Assembly: GCF_900089585.1 (NCBI RefSeq)
Contig: NZ_FLRH01000003.1
Location: forward strand, 2,494,501 to 2,558,500
Source: Micromonospora sediminicola
GTDB lineage: Bacteria; Actinomycetota; Actinomycetes; Mycobacteriales; Micromonosporaceae
Direction of reading: 5' to 3'
Length of the DNA: 64,000 nt
The notes beneath the pieces were generated by a model. It worked only from the letters and a program-made list of their open reading frames with translations, searched no databases and was not told the origin of the DNA. Made by a program: the position numbers and the translations under genes. Numbering within the stretch: the first letter of the stretch is position 1; the number at the start of each line of letters is the position of its first letter. Shown in pieces: positions 46,007 through 54,824 of the stretch.

Positions 46007-47968
46007 ATGTGCGGACTCCTGGCCTTCTTCAGCGCGCGCGGCGACGCCGCCGCCCACCGCGACCACATCGCCGGCGCACTGGAGTGCCTGCACCACCGTG
46101 GCCCGGACGAGACCGGGGTCGAGGTGGTCGGCGACGCCTCCGGCCGGTACGCGGACGGCGTGTTCGCGCACAAGCGCCTGGCCATCATCGACGTGGCGCT
46201 CAGCCACGAGCCCCTGCCCTACGCGGGCGGCCGCTACCTGCTCACCTTCAACGGCGAGATCTACAACTACATCGAGCTGCGGGACGAGCTGATCCGCGAC
46301 TACGGGGCCCAGTTCGCCACCAACGGCGACGGCGAGGTGATCGTCGCCGGCTACCACTACTGGGGTGAGCAGGTGCTCACCAAGCTGCGCGGCATGTTCG
46401 CGTTCGTGATCTGGGACCGGCAGGAGCGGCGGGCCTTCGGCGCCCGGGACTACTTCGGCATCAAGCCGCTGCACTACCTGGAGACTCAGGACGGCCTCTA
46501 CCTGGCCTCGGAGAAGAAGGCGCTGCTGCCGTTCGCGCACTCCGCCTACCAGGGCGACGCCGGCATCGACACCGCCAACCTGAGCCACTACCTGACCCTG
46601 CAGTACGTCCCGGAGCCGGGCACGCTGCACAAGGGGATCAGCCGGATCGGTTCGGGGGAGTACCTCACCTGGACCCCGGGCGGCCGGATCGAGGTGCGCC
46701 GCTGGTACCGGCCGGTGTTCCGCCCGGCGCCCGTCTCCGACGAGCAGAAGCTCTACCACGAGATCCGGGAGACGCTGCGCGAGAGCGTCCGGATGCACAT
46801 GCGCTCGGACGTGCCGGTCGGTTCGTTCCTGTCCAGCGGCATCGACTCGACCGCGGTGGTGGCGCTGGCCCGCGAGTTCAACCCGAACATCCTCACCTTC
46901 ACCGTCGGCTACGACGTGCCCGGCTACTCCGAGATCGACGTGGCCCAGGACTCGGCCCGGCACCTCGACGTGACCACCATCCCGACCAAGATCGGGCCGC
47001 AGGACATGATCGACGCGCTGCCGAAGATCGTCTGGCACCTGGACGACCCAGTCGCCGACCCGGCCCTGGTGCCGCTCTACTTCGTGGCGAAGAAGGCCGC
47101 CGAGCACGTCACCGTGGTGCTCTCCGGCGAGGGCGCGGACGAGTTCTTCGGCGGCTACACGATCTACCGCGAGCCGCTCTCGCTCAGCTCCGTCAACGGC
47201 CTGCCGGACGGCGTGCAGAAGGGGCTGCGGGCGGTCTCCAAGGCCATCCCGCAGGGGGTCAAGGGCAAGAGCTTCCTGGAGCGCGGCACCACCCCGATCG
47301 AGCAGCGCTACTACGGCAACGCGCGGATGTTCACAGAGGAGGAGAAGCAGCACCTGCTGCGCCGCTACGACCCCTCGGTGCGCTACACCGACGTCACCGC
47401 GCCGATCTACGCCGAGTGCACCGAGCTGGACGACGTCACCAAGATGCAGTACGTCGACCTCTACACCTGGTTGCGCGGCGACATCCTGGTCAAGGCCGAC
47501 CGGATCTCGATGGCGCACTCGCTGGAGGTCCGGGTGCCGTTCCTGGACCGGGAGGTGTTCAACGTCGCCGCCGGCATCCCGGTCGACCTGAAGCTGCCGC
47601 CCCGCTCCGAGGCCACCAAGTACGCGATGCGCCAGGCGCTGCAGGGCGTGGTGCCGCCGGCCATCGTCAACCGCAAGAAGCTGGGCTTCCCCACCCCGAC
47701 CCGGGTGTGGCTGCGCGGCGAGATGTACGAGTGGGCCCGGCACGTGCTGTCCACCTCCGGCGCGGGCGACCTGGTCGACCTGTCGTACGCGCTGCGGCTG
47801 CTGGACGAGCACAAGCGGGAGGAGGCCGACCACTCCCGCAAGGTGTGGACCGTGCTGATCTTCTGCATCTGGCACGCGATCTTCGTGGCGAAGACGCTCG
47901 ACCCGGGCATCCAGCGCAACCAGTCCGCGCTGCTGACCAAGCCGGTCGTCGGCAGCATGGTGCGCTGA
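46007..47968 (+). CDS. asnB: asparagine synthetase (glutamine-hydrolysing)
   Basis: AsnB of 653 residues; makes asparagine from aspartate, glutamine and ATP. The N-terminal glutaminase has the catalytic Cys2 exposed after Met removal (MCGLLAFF), then FNGEIYNY and GDGEVIVAGYHYWG. The synthetase domain has the PP-loop SSGIDSTAVVALA near residue 280 and GEGADEFFGGY near residue 378. ATG 46007 is required because Cys must be residue 2; the longer frame is rejected. A long family like this is common in actinomycetes and may also amidate cell-wall or other acceptors. A perfect hairpin terminator follows. Confidence 0.95.
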   Translation: MCGLLAFFSARGDAAAHRDHIAGALECLHHRGPDETGVEVVGDASGRYADGVFAHKRLAIIDVALSHEPLPYAGGRYLLTFNGEIYNYIELRDELIRDYGAQFATNGDGEVIVAGYHYWGEQVLTKLRGMFAFVIWDRQERRAFGARDYFGIKPLHYLETQDGLYLASEKKALLPFAHSAYQGDAGIDTANLSHYLTLQYVPEPGTLHKGISRIGSGEYLTWTPGGRIEVRRWYRPVFRPAPVSDEQKLYHEIRETLRESVRMHMRSDVPVGSFLSSGIDSTAVVALAREFNPNILTFTVGYDVPGYSEIDVAQDSARHLDVTTIPTKIGPQDMIDALPKIVWHLDDPVADPALVPLYFVAKKAAEHVTVVLSGEGADEFFGGYTIYREPLSLSSVNGLPDGVQKGLRAVSKAIPQGVKGKSFLERGTTPIEQRYYGNARMFTEEEKQHLLRRYDPSVRYTDVTAPIYAECTELDDVTKMQYVDLYTWLRGDILVKADRISMAHSLEVRVPFLDREVFNVAAGIPVDLKLPPRSEATKYAMRQALQGVVPPAIVNRKKLGFPTPTRVWLRGEMYEWARHVLSTSGAGDLVDLSYALRLLDEHKREEADHSRKVWTVLIFCIWHAIFVAKTLDPGIQRNQSALLTKPVVGSMVR

Positions 47969-47980
47969 CCCGTACGCGGT

Positions 47981-48015
47981 GAAGGGCCCCCGGGGTGTTC
48001 CCCCGGGGGCCCTTC
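47981..48015. terminator. bidirectional terminator hairpin
   Basis: GAAGGGCCCCCGGGG (47981-47995) pairs perfectly with 48001-48015 around a 5-base loop, between the convergent asnB and LPMO genes. Confidence 0.9.
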
Positions 48016-48026
48016 TCAGTGCGGGG

Positions 48027-49151
48027 TCACCGACCGGTGCAGGTGACCGTCGGCAGGGTGTTGGTGCCGGAGGTGTTCGCGGTGAAGCCGAACGTGGTGG
48101 TGCCCTCCGGTGGGACGCTGCCGTTGTAGGCGGCGTTGGTGACCGTCACCGACGCCCCGCTGCCGCTCAACGTGCCGTTCCAGACCTGGTTGATGGTCTG
48201 GCCGCTCGGCCAGGTCCAGTTCGCGGTCCACCCGGCGTACGTCCGGGTGCTGTGGTTCATGATCATGACCTCGCCCTGGAAGCCGCCCTGCCAGGCGCTG
48301 ACCACCTTGTACACCGCCATGCAGGTGCCCGCCGGCATGGTCGGCGTCGAGGTGGGCGTGGGCGTCGGCGTGGTGGGCGTGGGCGTCGGGGTGGTGGGGG
48401 TCGGCGTCGGGGTGGTCGGCGTGGGCGTCGGCGTGCCGCCGCCCGAACCGATCCCGGTCACCTCGCCGTTGCCGCCGTCGAACGTCACGTCGGAGCAGCC
48501 GAAGAAGTTCTCCTGGCTGTCCGAGCGGACCCAGCGCGAGTAGATGATGTGCCGGCCGCTCTTGTTGGTCGGCAGGTTCCCGGTGAAGTAGTAGTGCCCG
48601 TCGTTGGTGCCGACCGCGCCGCGCTGCGGCGGGTTGGTCACCTGCAGGAACGGCTGCTCCTCCAGGTCGCTCCAGGCCAGCGGGCGGGTCGGGCTCCAGC
48701 TGTCCTTGGTGACGTAGAAGTAGAACGTGCCCGGGTGGTGGGCCCAGTTGCTGTAGCGGAACTCCATCGACCGCCCGGCCGTCAGGTGCGTGATCGGCCA
48801 GTCGTTGCGCGCCGCGTCGTAGCCGCTGAAGTTGGGGTTCCCACCGCTGCACAGCTTGCCGTCGGGGATGAACCCGACGGTGCGTCCGCCCGCGTCCGAG
48901 CGCAGCACGCTGAACCAGTTGTAGAGCGAGTTCGCCCCGTTCGCGGCGACCGCGGCGGAGCAGGCGGGGTTGTTCGGGCGGATCTCACCGGTGCCGGAGA
49001 GGCCGTCCTTCCAGCACAGGTAGGTCCGGGCGCCCGGCGTCATGGCCGCGCCGTGCGCGGCGGCCGGATCGGAGTGGGAGGCCAGGGCGAACGCGCCCAG
49101 GGCCAGGGTGAGGGCCGCGGTGACCAGCGCGGCCGTACGGGATCGGTGCAC
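48027..49151 (-). CDS. AA10 lytic polysaccharide monooxygenase with CBM2
   Basis: Secreted copper enzyme of 374 residues that breaks crystalline chitin or cellulose by oxidation. The signal peptide ends at AAA, leaving His33 (HGAAM) as the mature N-terminal His of the copper brace; the second His is in NWAHHPGTFYFYVT. The AA10 domain runs to about residue 235, a (TPTPTPT) linker follows, and a CBM2 domain (CMAVYKVVSAWQGGFQGEV to VTCTGR) ends the protein. GTG 49151 is preferred, with AGGAG 7-8 bases upstream. Divergent from the PfkB gene, with a 19-bp palindrome between. It may act with other starch and glycan genes of the region. Confidence 0.93.
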   Translation of the reverse strand: MHRSRTAALVTAALTLALGAFALASHSDPAAAHGAAMTPGARTYLCWKDGLSGTGEIRPNNPACSAAVAANGANSLYNWFSVLRSDAGGRTVGFIPDGKLCSGGNPNFSGYDAARNDWPITHLTAGRSMEFRYSNWAHHPGTFYFYVTKDSWSPTRPLAWSDLEEQPFLQVTNPPQRGAVGTNDGHYYFTGNLPTNKSGRHIIYSRWVRSDSQENFFGCSDVTFDGGNGEVTGIGSGGGTPTPTPTTPTPTPTTPTPTPTTPTPTPTSTPTMPAGTCMAVYKVVSAWQGGFQGEVMIMNHSTRTYAGWTANWTWPSGQTINQVWNGTLSGSGASVTVTNAAYNGSVPPEGTTTFGFTANTSGTNTLPTVTCTGR

Positions 49152-49283
49152 GGGGATCTCCTGACTGGCGGAGCGCGACCTGCTCTCGGCCCGCCCCGCT
49201 GCGACGAGCGGATGCGACGATCGCGGTGCCCGCGCCCGGCGGTCGGCGTGCGGCCGGAACCGTCGGGGGACGCGCACCGCCTG

Positions 49284-49302
49284 CGGTCCGTGCCACGGAC
49301 CG
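49284..49302. promoter_or_regulatory. 19-bp palindrome between LPMO and PfkB genes
   Basis: CGGTCCGTG (49284-49292), a central C, and CACGGACCG (49294-49302) form an exact palindrome in the 327-base gap of divergent genes. It is a candidate operator for either gene. Nothing else stands out in 49152-49478. Confidence 0.5.
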
Positions 49303-49478
49303 TGGGTGCCCTCGCGTCGGCTCGACCCGGCGGCGCGGCAGCCCACCGCGCCCTCCCGGCAGCGCCATCCCATCACGTCCGGCCGCCGCACGCAATAGCC
49401 GCTGGTCGATGCCCGGGTCCCGTCGCGCCGGATCCCGGCATGCGCCAGGATCGGGGGAGGACGAGGAGAGGAGCCAGG

Positions 49479-50408
49479 ATGGGGTACGCGGTGGTGCTCG
49501 GCGAGGCGCTTGTCGACCTGCTCGACGCCGAGCACGACGGGGAACCCGTCTACCGGCAGGCGGTCGGCGGCGGGCCGCTCAACGTGGCGGTGGCGGTCGC
49601 CCGGCTCGGCGGGGACGTGCAGTTCGTCGGCTCGCTCGGCGACGACGCGCTGGCCGGACGGATCCGGGCCTTCCTCACCGGGGCCGGCGTGGGCGTGGCC
49701 GGCGCGGTGACCGTGCCCGCCCCGACCGCGCTGGCGGTGGCCACCTTCGCCGGGCCGGAGCCGGAGTTCCGCTTCTACGGTGAGCCCCGCTCGTACGCCC
49801 TGCTCGGCCCGGACGACCTGGACGTGGCGCTGGTCGAGGGCGCCGACGTGCTCTACTGCGGCTCGATCGTGCTGCTCGACCCGCCGGTGCTGGCCGCCGC
49901 CCGCCGCGCCTGGGCGGTCGCGGGCGGCCTGCGGGTGTTCGACCCGAACGTCCGCCCCAGCCTGCTCACCGCGCCCGACGCGCTGGACCGGCTGCGCGGG
50001 GTGGTCGCGGAGTTCGCCGCCGGGGCGCACCTGGTCAAGCTCAGCAGCGCCGACGCCCGGGTGCTCTACCCGCACGAGCCGGTCGCGGGCGTCGCGGCGT
50101 ACCTGCGGGAACTGGGCGCGACCACCGTCGTGGTCACGCTCGGCGCGGACGGCGCCCTCGTCGCCGCCGCCGATGACGTGGTACGCGTGCCCGCCCCGAA
50201 GGTCGAGGCGGTGGACGCCACCGGCGCCGGCGACTCGGTGATGGGCGCGCTCGTGGCCGAGCTGCTCGCCGCCGGCGAACCGGCCGACGCGCTCGGCTGG
50301 CGGGAGCGGGTGGCGTTCGCGCTCCGGGTGGCCGGGCTGGTGTGCGAGTCGCCGGGCGGCGCCACCGCCATGCCCACCCGGAGCGCCGTCACCGCCCGCT
50401 TCGCGTGA
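49479..50408 (+). CDS. PfkB-family carbohydrate kinase
   Basis: Sugar kinase of 309 residues, ribokinase fold; probably fructokinase-like. GEALVDLL at residue 8 and the substrate region GGGPLNVAVAVARLGG near residue 30 are followed by the catalytic/anion-hole motif DATGAGDSVMGAL near residue 247 (Asp of GAGD). ATG 49479 has GAGGAGAGGAG upstream. It lies divergent from the LPMO gene. A GGGGCCCC repeat follows the stop. The sugar is not certain; fructose is the commonest for this subgroup. Confidence 0.9.
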   Translation: MGYAVVLGEALVDLLDAEHDGEPVYRQAVGGGPLNVAVAVARLGGDVQFVGSLGDDALAGRIRAFLTGAGVGVAGAVTVPAPTALAVATFAGPEPEFRFYGEPRSYALLGPDDLDVALVEGADVLYCGSIVLLDPPVLAAARRAWAVAGGLRVFDPNVRPSLLTAPDALDRLRGVVAEFAAGAHLVKLSSADARVLYPHEPVAGVAAYLRELGATTVVVTLGADGALVAAADDVVRVPAPKVEAVDATGAGDSVMGALVAELLAAGEPADALGWRERVAFALRVAGLVCESPGGATAMPTRSAVTARFA

Positions 50409-50461
50409 AAGGAGGGGCCCCTTCTTAACGCCTCCGGTAGAGGAGGGGCCCCCTGTTAACA
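50409..50461. repeat. GGGGCCCC interspersed repeat, copy C
   Basis: Two direct half-elements, at 50409-50432 (AAGGAGGGGCCCCTTCTTAA and on) and 50440-50461, between the convergent PfkB and MFS genes. The arrangement suggests terminator use. Confidence 0.82.
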
Positions 50462-50484
50462 CACCGGCCCTCGGGCGGCGGAGG

Positions 50485-51708
50485 TCAGCGGGGGCGGGTG
50501 AGGGTGAGGACTGCCGTCAGGGAGAGGGTGGCGGCGCCGGCCAGAACGGTGGCCATGGGGAGGGCGCTGCCCTCGCCGCCGAGGCCGACCAGGGGTGCGG
50601 CGAGCGCGCCGACCACCGACTGGACGCCACCCATCAGCGCGGCGGCGGTCCCGGCGTGGCGGGCGTGCGCGTCCAGCGCCAGCGCGGTGCTGTTCGGCAT
50701 CACCATGCCCAGCGAGCCGACGAAGGCGAACAGCGCCACCGCCGTCACCGCCAGGCTGCCGGCGAGCGCGCCGGTCAGCACGCCCGCCGCCGTGACCAGG
50801 CCGACCACCAGCGTGGTGACCAGCAGCCGGCGCGGACTGAACCGGTCGAGCAGTCGGGCGTTGAGCTGCCCGGTGGCGACCAGGGCGAGCGCGTTCACGC
50901 CGAAGATCACGCTGAACACCGTGGCGGAGACGCCGAAGACGTCCTGGAACACGAACGACGACCCCGAGATGTACGCGAACAGCCCGGCGAACGCGAAGCC
51001 CTGGGTCAGCGCGTACCCGAGGTAGACCCGGTCGGCGGCCAGCGACCGCATGGTGCGGGCGGTGGCGCCCAGGCCGCCGGTGCTGCGGCGCTGCACCGGC
51101 AGGGTCTCCGGCAGGCGCAGCGCCACCGCGACGGCGAGCAACGCGCCGATCACGGCCAGGGCGACGAAGACGGCCCGCCAGGAGCCGAACCGGAGCACCA
51201 GGCTGCCCACGCTGGGCGCGGCCACCGGCGCCACGCCGAAGACCAGGGTGAGTCGGGAGAAGTACTTCGCGGCGTCCCGACCGGAGTAGAGGTCCCGGAC
51301 CACCGCGCGGGCGACCACCACGCCCATGCCGCCGGCCACGCCCTGGACGAACCGCGCGGCGGCCAGCAGGGGAGCGTTCGGCGCCGCGGCGCAGGCCAGC
51401 GCGAGCACGGCGTACGCGACCACGCCGACCAGCACGGGACGGCGCCGTCCCCAGCGGTCGCTGAGCGGGCCGGTGACGAGTTGGCCCAGCGCCAGGCCGA
51501 CCAGGCAGGTGGTCAGGGAGAGCTGGATGCCGGCCTGGTCGGCGCCGAGCTCGCGGGTCATCGCCGGGAACGCCGGCAGGTACATGTCCAGCGAGAGCGG
51601 ACCGATCGCGGTGAGCGTGCCGAGCAGCACCAGCAGGGTGATGCCGCCGCCTGCCGCGGCGGGCCGGTCGACGGTCGGGCGCGCGGCGGCCCGCACGGTC
51701 TGGCTCAC
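50485..51708 (-). CDS. MFS drug-efflux transporter (Bcr/CflA-like)
   Basis: Twelve-helix major-facilitator exporter of 407 residues, of the Bcr/CflA drug:proton antiporter group. ALGPLSLDMYLPAFPAM-like sequence (GPLSLDMYLPAFPAM) near residue 38 and the motif A GPLSDRWGRRRPVL near residue 80 are typical. It would pump out a drug-like compound. GTG 51708 is chosen; the longer frame in this direction overlaps the MarR gene. It is divergent from a MarR regulator that probably controls it. Confidence 0.93.
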   Translation of the reverse strand: MSQTVRAAARPTVDRPAAAGGGITLLVLLGTLTAIGPLSLDMYLPAFPAMTRELGADQAGIQLSLTTCLVGLALGQLVTGPLSDRWGRRRPVLVGVVAYAVLALACAAAPNAPLLAAARFVQGVAGGMGVVVARAVVRDLYSGRDAAKYFSRLTLVFGVAPVAAPSVGSLVLRFGSWRAVFVALAVIGALLAVAVALRLPETLPVQRRSTGGLGATARTMRSLAADRVYLGYALTQGFAFAGLFAYISGSSFVFQDVFGVSATVFSVIFGVNALALVATGQLNARLLDRFSPRRLLVTTLVVGLVTAAGVLTGALAGSLAVTAVALFAFVGSLGMVMPNSTALALDAHARHAGTAAALMGGVQSVVGALAAPLVGLGGEGSALPMATVLAGAATLSLTAVLTLTRPR

Positions 51709-51754
51709 GAAGGTTCCCCCTGGATCTGGTGCGTTCCGGGTAACCTTATCTCTG

Positions 51755-51766
51755 TAGTCAGAACTA
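51755..51766. promoter_or_regulatory. putative MarR operator
   Basis: TAGTCAGAACTA, an inverted repeat with TAGT/ACTA arms, in the 82-base gap between the divergent MFS and MarR genes; -10-like sequences (TAACCTTAT) lie next to it. Confidence 0.35.
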
Positions 51767-51790
51767 TTGCGATGTGAAGCAGGTGACTCC

Positions 51791-52237
51791 GTGGCGACCG
51801 ACGAGGAGATCGCGCGCTTCGGCGCCGTGCTCGGGGAGCTGCACCGGCTGCTGCGCCGCCGGACCGTCGCCCGCGCCGCCCGGGAGCCGCTGCCCGAGGC
51901 CCAGGTGGAGGTGCTCCTGCTGGTGCGGGCCGCCCCGGGCATCAGCGGCAAGGAGGTGGCCCGCCGGCTCGGCACCGCGCCGAACACGGTCAGCACGCTG
52001 GTGCGCGACCTCGCCGACGCCGGGCTGCTGGCCCGCGAGCGCGACCCCGCCGACCGCCGGGTGGTCCGCCTGCACGTCACCGAGGCGGCCCGCCGGCGGA
52101 TGGCCGACTACGAGGTCCACCGCGCCGCGCTGCTGACCGAGTCCCTCGCCGAGGTGGATCCCGCGGCCCGCTCGGCCGTCCTGGCCGCCGCCCCGCACCT
52201 CGACGCGCTGCTCACCGCCCTGCGCAACCGCCCCTGA
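51791..52237 (+). CDS. MarR-family transcriptional regulator
   Basis: MarR-type winged-helix regulator of 148 residues. The DNA-binding region is GISGKEVARRLGTAPNTVST with the wing ERDPADRRVVRLHVTEAARR, both standard. It is divergent from the MFS exporter and most likely represses it and itself until a toxic compound binds. GTG 51791 is chosen; a GTG at 51767 is in frame but lacks a ribosome site. Confidence 0.9.
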   Translation: MATDEEIARFGAVLGELHRLLRRRTVARAAREPLPEAQVEVLLLVRAAPGISGKEVARRLGTAPNTVSTLVRDLADAGLLARERDPADRRVVRLHVTEAARRRMADYEVHRAALLTESLAEVDPAARSAVLAAAPHLDALLTALRNRP

Positions 52238-52260
52238 GGCGCGATCACCGCCGCCGCCGC

Positions 52261-52320
52261 ACCGACCGCCGCCGCACCGACGGCCGCCGCATCGACCGCC
52301 GCCGCGCCGGCCGCGCGCTC
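52261..52320. repeat. 15-bp tandem repeat
   Basis: Four imperfect units of ACCGACCGCCGCCGC between the MarR gene and the convergent MBL gene. The codon-like CCG/GCC composition is not in any gene. Confidence 0.7.
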
Positions 52321-53149
52321 AGGCGGTGCCGTCGAGTTCGGCGTAACCGCGGCGGGCCGCGATCAGGCCGGGCCGGGCCCCGAACGGCGACTCGGCCGCC
52401 ACCCGCTCCGGCGGGGCGCTGCCGGTGTGCCCGGCCCGGATCAGCCACGCCTGCCGCGCGAGCCGGGCGTGCTGCTCGCGGACGAAGTCCGCGTCGACCG
52501 GCTCACCGTGGCCCGGCACCACCACCGTGGCCGGCGTGGTCAGCCGCAGCAGGTCGGCCACCGCGTCCGGCCACTGCAACGGGTACGACTCCTCGAACGC
52601 CGGCGGCCCGCTCTGCTCCACCAGGTCACCGGCCACCAGGACGTCCGCGTCCGGCACGTGCACCACCAGGTCGGCGTCGGTGTGCCCGTGCCCGGGGTGG
52701 CGCAGCAGCACCCGCCGCCCGCCCACGTCCAGCACGGTCTGCTCGTGCACCGCGTGCGTCGGCGTCGCCAGCTCGGTGCGCGCCAGCTCGTCGGCGAGTG
52801 CCGGCTGCTCGGCCCGCATCTCCTCGTACGCCGCCCGGCGCAGCGCGTCGGGGTGGTCCCGCAGCACCGCCACCGCCTGGGCGTGCGCGTACACCTCGGT
52901 GCCCGGCTCGGCGGCCAGCGTGACGTTGCCGAAGCAGTGGTCGAAGTGGTGGTGGGTGTTGACGATCGTCCACGGGTGCGGGGTCACCGCCCGGGCGGCC
53001 GTGGCCAGCTCGCGGGCCTGCCCGGTGGTGGAGAGCGTGTCCACCAGCAGCGCGGCGCCGTCGCCCACCACCAGCACCACGTTGACCCGCAGCAGCGGCT
53101 CGCGCAGCAGGTGCACGCCGGCGGCGATCTCCTCGAAGCGTGCGGTCAT
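52319..53149 (-). CDS. metallo-beta-lactamase fold hydrolase
   Basis: MBL-fold hydrolase of 276 residues. The metal motif is NTHHHFDH near residue 63, with a further ligand His in RHPGHGHTDADLVV near residue 150, Asp in VAGDLVEQ and His in VVPGHGEP. It could be a hydroxyacylglutathione- or lactone-type hydrolase; the substrate is unknown. Its ATG overlaps the stop of the preceding thioesterase gene by 4 bases (ATGA), so the two are coupled. Confidence 0.9.
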   Translation of the reverse strand: MTARFEEIAAGVHLLREPLLRVNVVLVVGDGAALLVDTLSTTGQARELATAARAVTPHPWTIVNTHHHFDHCFGNVTLAAEPGTEVYAHAQAVAVLRDHPDALRRAAYEEMRAEQPALADELARTELATPTHAVHEQTVLDVGGRRVLLRHPGHGHTDADLVVHVPDADVLVAGDLVEQSGPPAFEESYPLQWPDAVADLLRLTTPATVVVPGHGEPVDADFVREQHARLARQAWLIRAGHTGSAPPERVAAESPFGARPGLIAARRGYAELDGTA

Positions 53150-53550
53150 GACGCGCCGACGGCCCGCTCGACGAAGCGCTGCCGGTCGACCAGCGCCCGC
53201 TCGACGCGCCCCTGCGCGGCGACCGTGTGGCCGTCGGTCACGGTCACCTCGAAGACCAGCCGGCGACCGTCGACCTTGACCAGCTCGGCGTGGGCGGACA
53301 CGGACCGCCCGACCGGGGTGGCCGCGCGGTGCTCCAGCTCGACCCGGATTCCGACGGTGGTGGACCCGGCCGGCATCCGGGGCGCCAGCGCCGCCACCGT
53401 GGCCGCCTCGGCCAGCGCCAGCACCCGGGGGGTACCGAGCACCGGCACGTCCCCCGAGCCGAGCGCCCGGGCGGTGTCGGCGTCGGTCACGGTCAGCTCG
53501 ACGCGGGCGGTCAGGCCCGGCGCGAACGGCGACTCCGGCTGCTCCTGCAT
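53146..53550 (-). CDS. hotdog-fold thioesterase (FlK-like)
   Basis: Acyl-CoA thioesterase of 134 residues with the hotdog fold. It resembles the FlK (fluoroacetyl-CoA thioesterase) group: the triad would be Thr40 in VLGTPRVLALAEAAT, Glu48 and His74 in VELEHRAATPVG. Physiologically it probably hydrolyses a short or unusual acyl-CoA. ATG 53550. It is the first gene of a two-gene operon with the MBL hydrolase, suggesting a joint detoxification or salvage task. Confidence 0.85.
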   Translation of the reverse strand: MQEQPESPFAPGLTARVELTVTDADTARALGSGDVPVLGTPRVLALAEAATVAALAPRMPAGSTTVGIRVELEHRAATPVGRSVSAHAELVKVDGRRLVFEVTVTDGHTVAAQGRVERALVDRQRFVERAVGAS

Positions 53551-53677
53551 GCGGCCGAGCCTAGTGCAGCCGACGGCGGACCGTCCGGCGTCCGGGGCCC
53601 CCGCCGACCCCGCTCCGGGCCGGCCCCCCGACGGTCGGCGTCGGTCCGCCGGTCGCCCGCCGTTAACCTTGTCCGCG

Positions 53678-54736
53678 ATGGCCGTGCTGACAGATCCCCC
53701 GCCCCCCGCCCCCGCCGGACCAACCGCGTCCCCTGACGGCGGGCGTCGCCGTGTGATCGCGATGACCGTCTGGGGCATCGCCTTCGTGGCCGCGTGGCTC
53801 GCCATCGGCCTGCCCACCGACCCGGCGTACGCGTTCCTGTGGATCTGGGCCGGCACGGTCGCCTGGAACTCGGCCCGGCCGTGGCGCAGCCACCTGCGCT
53901 TCGCCCGGGACTGGATCCCGGTGGTGCTGCTGCTCGCCGCGTACAACCTGTCCCGCGGGTTCGCCGACAACGGCGCCACGCCGCACGCCATGGAGCTGAT
54001 CGTCGCCGACCGGTTCCTGACCGGGTGGGTCACCGGCGGCGAGGTGCCGACGATCTGGCTCCAGCAGCACCTCTACGACCCGGACCAGGTTCGCTGGTGG
54101 GACGTGCTGGTGAGCTGGATCTACTTCTCCCACTTCGTGGCGACGCTCGCCGCGGCCGCCGTGCTGTGGATGCGCAACCGGGGGCGCTGGATCGCGTACA
54201 TGTCGCGGTGGGGTTTCCTCTGCGCGGCCGGCCTGGTCACCTACTTCGCCTACCCGGCCGCGCCGCCGTGGTGGGCGGCGCAGAACGGGCTGCTCACCGA
54301 GGTGGCGCGGATCTCCACCCGGGGGTGGAAGGAGATCGGCATGCACGGCGCGGGCAACCTGCTCAACGCCGGGCAGATCGCCTCCAACCCGGTGGCCGCC
54401 ATGCCGTCGCTGCACACCGCGTTCGCGCTGTTCGTGGTGCTGTTCTTCCTGCGCTCGGTGCGCAAGCGGTGGTGGCCGCTGATGCTGGCGTACCCGCTGG
54501 CCATGACGTTCACCCTGATGTACAGCGGCGAGCACTACCTGATCGACGTGCTGGTCGGCTGGGCGTACGTGGGGATGACGTTCCTGGTCGTCGGCCTGGC
54601 CGAGCGCTGGTGGCGGGCCCGACGGTCCCGCCGGGACGGGACCCCGACGGCCGTGACCGGTGTCACCGCGCCCGCCGCCGGCCCGGACGCCACGCCCGGG
54701 GCCGACCGGGACGCCGTTCCCGCCGAACGTCGCTGA
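53678..54736 (+). CDS. PAP2-superfamily membrane phosphatase/transferase
   Basis: Polytopic membrane protein of 352 residues with the PAP2 motifs MPSLHTAFA near residue 245 and SGEHYLIDVLVGW near residue 283 (His and Asp of the active site). About six helices precede and surround them. It resembles the AUR1/inositol-phosphotransferase-like PAP2_3 group, which acts on phosphoinositol or similar lipids, so a phospholipid or sugar-phosphate transfer is possible. ATG 53678. A Pro/Ala-rich tail of ~40 residues follows the last helix. Confidence 0.88.
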   Translation: MAVLTDPPPPAPAGPTASPDGGRRRVIAMTVWGIAFVAAWLAIGLPTDPAYAFLWIWAGTVAWNSARPWRSHLRFARDWIPVVLLLAAYNLSRGFADNGATPHAMELIVADRFLTGWVTGGEVPTIWLQQHLYDPDQVRWWDVLVSWIYFSHFVATLAAAAVLWMRNRGRWIAYMSRWGFLCAAGLVTYFAYPAAPPWWAAQNGLLTEVARISTRGWKEIGMHGAGNLLNAGQIASNPVAAMPSLHTAFALFVVLFFLRSVRKRWWPLMLAYPLAMTFTLMYSGEHYLIDVLVGWAYVGMTFLVVGLAERWWRARRSRRDGTPTAVTGVTAPAAGPDATPGADRDAVPAERR

Positions 54737-54824
54737 CCGTCCTCCGGGCGCCGGACCGGCGATACGGCTGGAGGGCGGTCAAGAAGGGGCCGGCTCCACC
54801 GACTGCGGCACGCAGGCCCTTCCC

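Noticed and set aside
54779..54824. AAGAAGGGGCC-like sequence after the PAP2 gene, possibly a fifth GGGGCCCC repeat
   Set aside because: Only part of one half-element is kept; too short to list as a copy.
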